NCBI GenBank assembly: GCA_002712305.1
Contig: PATE01000047.1
Span: forward strand, 1 to 44,292
Length of the DNA: 44,292 nt
Source of the DNA: Gemmatimonadota bacterium
GTDB taxonomy: Bacteria; Latescibacterota; UBA2968; UBA8231
Direction: 5' to 3'
Shown: piece by piece, positions 43,415-44,292 of the stretch
Position numbering within the stretch: position 1 is the first letter of the stretch
Layout of the letters: each line of letters opens with the position of its first letter
Translations under genes and position numbers: made by a program
Notes under the pieces: generated by a model
Database searches by the model: none
Told to the model about the DNA's origin: nothing
What the model saw: the letters and a program-made list of their open reading frames with translations, nothing else

Positions 43415-44292
43415 ATGAATCTGTCGCCCCGGAAGTTTCCCACAACGAACCTGTCCGATACCCTCGTGGTTGTGCCCGACGAACTGGAAGGGAATGACGT
43501 ATTTCGCCGTCTCGCCGACGTGTGCCAAGCGCCGCTCGTTGCGCAGTGCTCCTTCGAGCCCTCTGCGTTCGAAGAGAAACACGTCATCGCGTGTGGACAC
43601 CTGGCCAACAACGTGGCCATCGCCCGGCTCTACAACGGGCGCCACTGTTACGTGGACACCCTGTTTCCTGGAAGCGACGACTACCTGGTGCGCTCGATCA
43701 GCGACCCCTATGCGGCCGGGAATAATGCCATCGTCGCCGGTGCCAGCAGCGACGCGGGTCTATTCGATGCCGTGGCGGACCTGACCAAGCGCCTCGAGAC
43801 CAGTGACGGCGTCGTAACCCGGCTGCACGCATATCGATTATCGGAGCCACCTGATCAGCCCGATGCGTCGCAACTCGAGGACTTGATCGCCCGTGATCTG
43901 ACGCTGTGGCACGGCGGTTGGGTGGCGTCACCCTTCCGCGGGGGGAGACTGAAGTCCTATCTGTGGCACCAGTATCTCGACGATGGGGAGATGTGGGGCC
44001 ACCTGATCAAGAAGATCTTCGCCCGGTCGATCGATATGTGGCGGGAGCAGCGAATTCGTGAACCCCACGACTACCACGACTTTTTTCACCTCGACCAGTT
44101 CATCCACCTGTGGGATCTGGTGGAGGATCATCCCGCATACACCGAGCAGGATCGGCATGCCGTGGTGGAGATGTTCATCGACCTGCTGCGCCATCTGGCC
44201 GAGGGCTTCTACCTGAAGGAAGAGGTCAATCCCGATCACATGCCGCGGCAGAACCACGTGACCTTCATCGGGCTGAATCTGGCCGTGGGTCA
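43415..44292 (+). CDS. unrecognised protein next to lyase genes, 5' part only
   Basis: Open from ATG 43415 to the window end (about 292 residues), with no stop codon. It begins MNLSPRKFPTTNLSDTLVVV. The segment HLANNVAIARLYNGRHCYVD and the following YAAGNNAIVAGASSDAGLFDAVADL resemble the accessory N-terminal fold of some glycosidases and lyases. Later stretches (SIDMWREQRIREPHDYHDFF, MFIDLLRHLAEGFYL) are helical. No family could be named with confidence; a polysaccharide lyase or hydrolase is a guess from context. Confidence 0.6.
   Translation, partial: MNLSPRKFPTTNLSDTLVVVPDELEGNDVFRRLADVCQAPLVAQCSFEPSAFEEKHVIACGHLANNVAIARLYNGRHCYVDTLFPGSDDYLVRSISDPYAAGNNAIVAGASSDAGLFDAVADLTKRLETSDGVVTRLHAYRLSEPPDQPDASQLEDLIARDLTLWHGGWVASPFRGGRLKSYLWHQYLDDGEMWGHLIKKIFARSIDMWREQRIREPHDYHDFFHLDQFIHLWDLVEDHPAYTEQDRHAVVEMFIDLLRHLAEGFYLKEEVNPDHMPRQNHVTFIGLNLAVG

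Noticed and set aside
1-44292. CRISPR arrays, tRNA or rRNA genes, insertion sequences, phage genes
   Set aside because: No regularly spaced repeats, cloverleaf-like segments, rRNA signatures, transposases or phage structural genes were seen by eye; a covariance-model scan could still find a tRNA.

Overview
The window is about 44 kb of GC-rich bacterial chromosome. Its gene content is typical of a free-living, probably marine or sediment, heterotroph of the FCB/Latescibacterota kind. It has two heparinase II/III-type polysaccharide lyases, a rhamnogalacturonan-lyase remnant, phytanoyl-CoA-type dioxygenases, SGNH hydrolases, xylose-isomerase-like TIM barrels, Gfo/Idh oxidoreductases, and secreted LVIVD and FG-GAP proteins with FlgD/T9SS-like C-terminal domains. 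The phylum is inferred from this mix; no rRNA or ribosomal gene is present to fix it.

Layout. 1-2119 (minus): beta-keto acid cleavage enzyme, carnitine/3-hydroxyacyl-CoA dehydrogenase and the start of a gamma-carbonic-anhydrase-like gene, tightly coupled. 2231-2920 (plus): a frameshifted AlkD-like DNA alkylation repair gene. 3054-12018 (minus): a TetR regulator with a clear operator, then (reading from the promoter end) an oligopeptide/dipeptide-type ABC transporter whose genes overlap by ATGA junctions and run directly into an SCP-x-type thiolase, its Zn-ribbon/OB-fold partner and an SDR. 12165-14602 (minus): dioxygenase, SGNH hydrolase and pirin. 14747-15577 (plus): a second dioxygenase. 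15630-16454: an ANKH-like transporter and a sugar-ABC binding protein, both truncated where they meet. 16525-20005 (minus): cupin, Gfo/Idh oxidoreductase and heparinase. 20058-21076: a TldD remnant without its metal site, preceded by a small ORF. 21288-23933 (plus): a large secreted lyase. 24070-26250: tex, flanked by two copies of an inverted-repeat element. 26504-27379: aldo/keto reductase. 27442-33805 (minus): a coupled operon of two secreted C-terminal-domain proteins, a di-haem cytochrome c peroxidase lipoprotein and an MFS transporter. 33867-35744: NAD-dependent epimerase and a GSS-type SGNH hydrolase. 36358-36752: a small DUF4258/DUF2283 toxin-antitoxin-like pair. 36813-37793 (minus): flavin reductase and an ArsC. 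37973-43408: a decayed histidine kinase, a PYROXD2-like oxidoreductase, a TIM-barrel isomerase, a decayed glycoside-hydrolase-like gene and a collapsed rhamnogalacturonan-lyase-like gene. 43415-end: an unrecognised partial gene.

Most striking observation. On the minus strand at 37443-37793 a complete 116-residue ArsC-family protein is interrupted only by an in-frame UGA. The UGA lies exactly at the catalytic cysteine (residue 12, HNP-N-U-SKSR). It is followed at the right distance by a stem-loop that fits the bacterial SECIS rules. This is very probably a selenocysteine arsenate reductase-like protein, and ordinary ORF calling misses it.

Second theme. An unusual number of genes keep recognisable family sequence but have lost internal blocks, frame or ends: AlkD, ANKH, the binding protein, TldD, histidine kinase, glycoside hydrolase and rhamnogalacturonan lyase. 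Neighbouring operons are intact. Either accessory genes are decaying by deletion here, or the assembly is locally collapsed; read mapping would decide.
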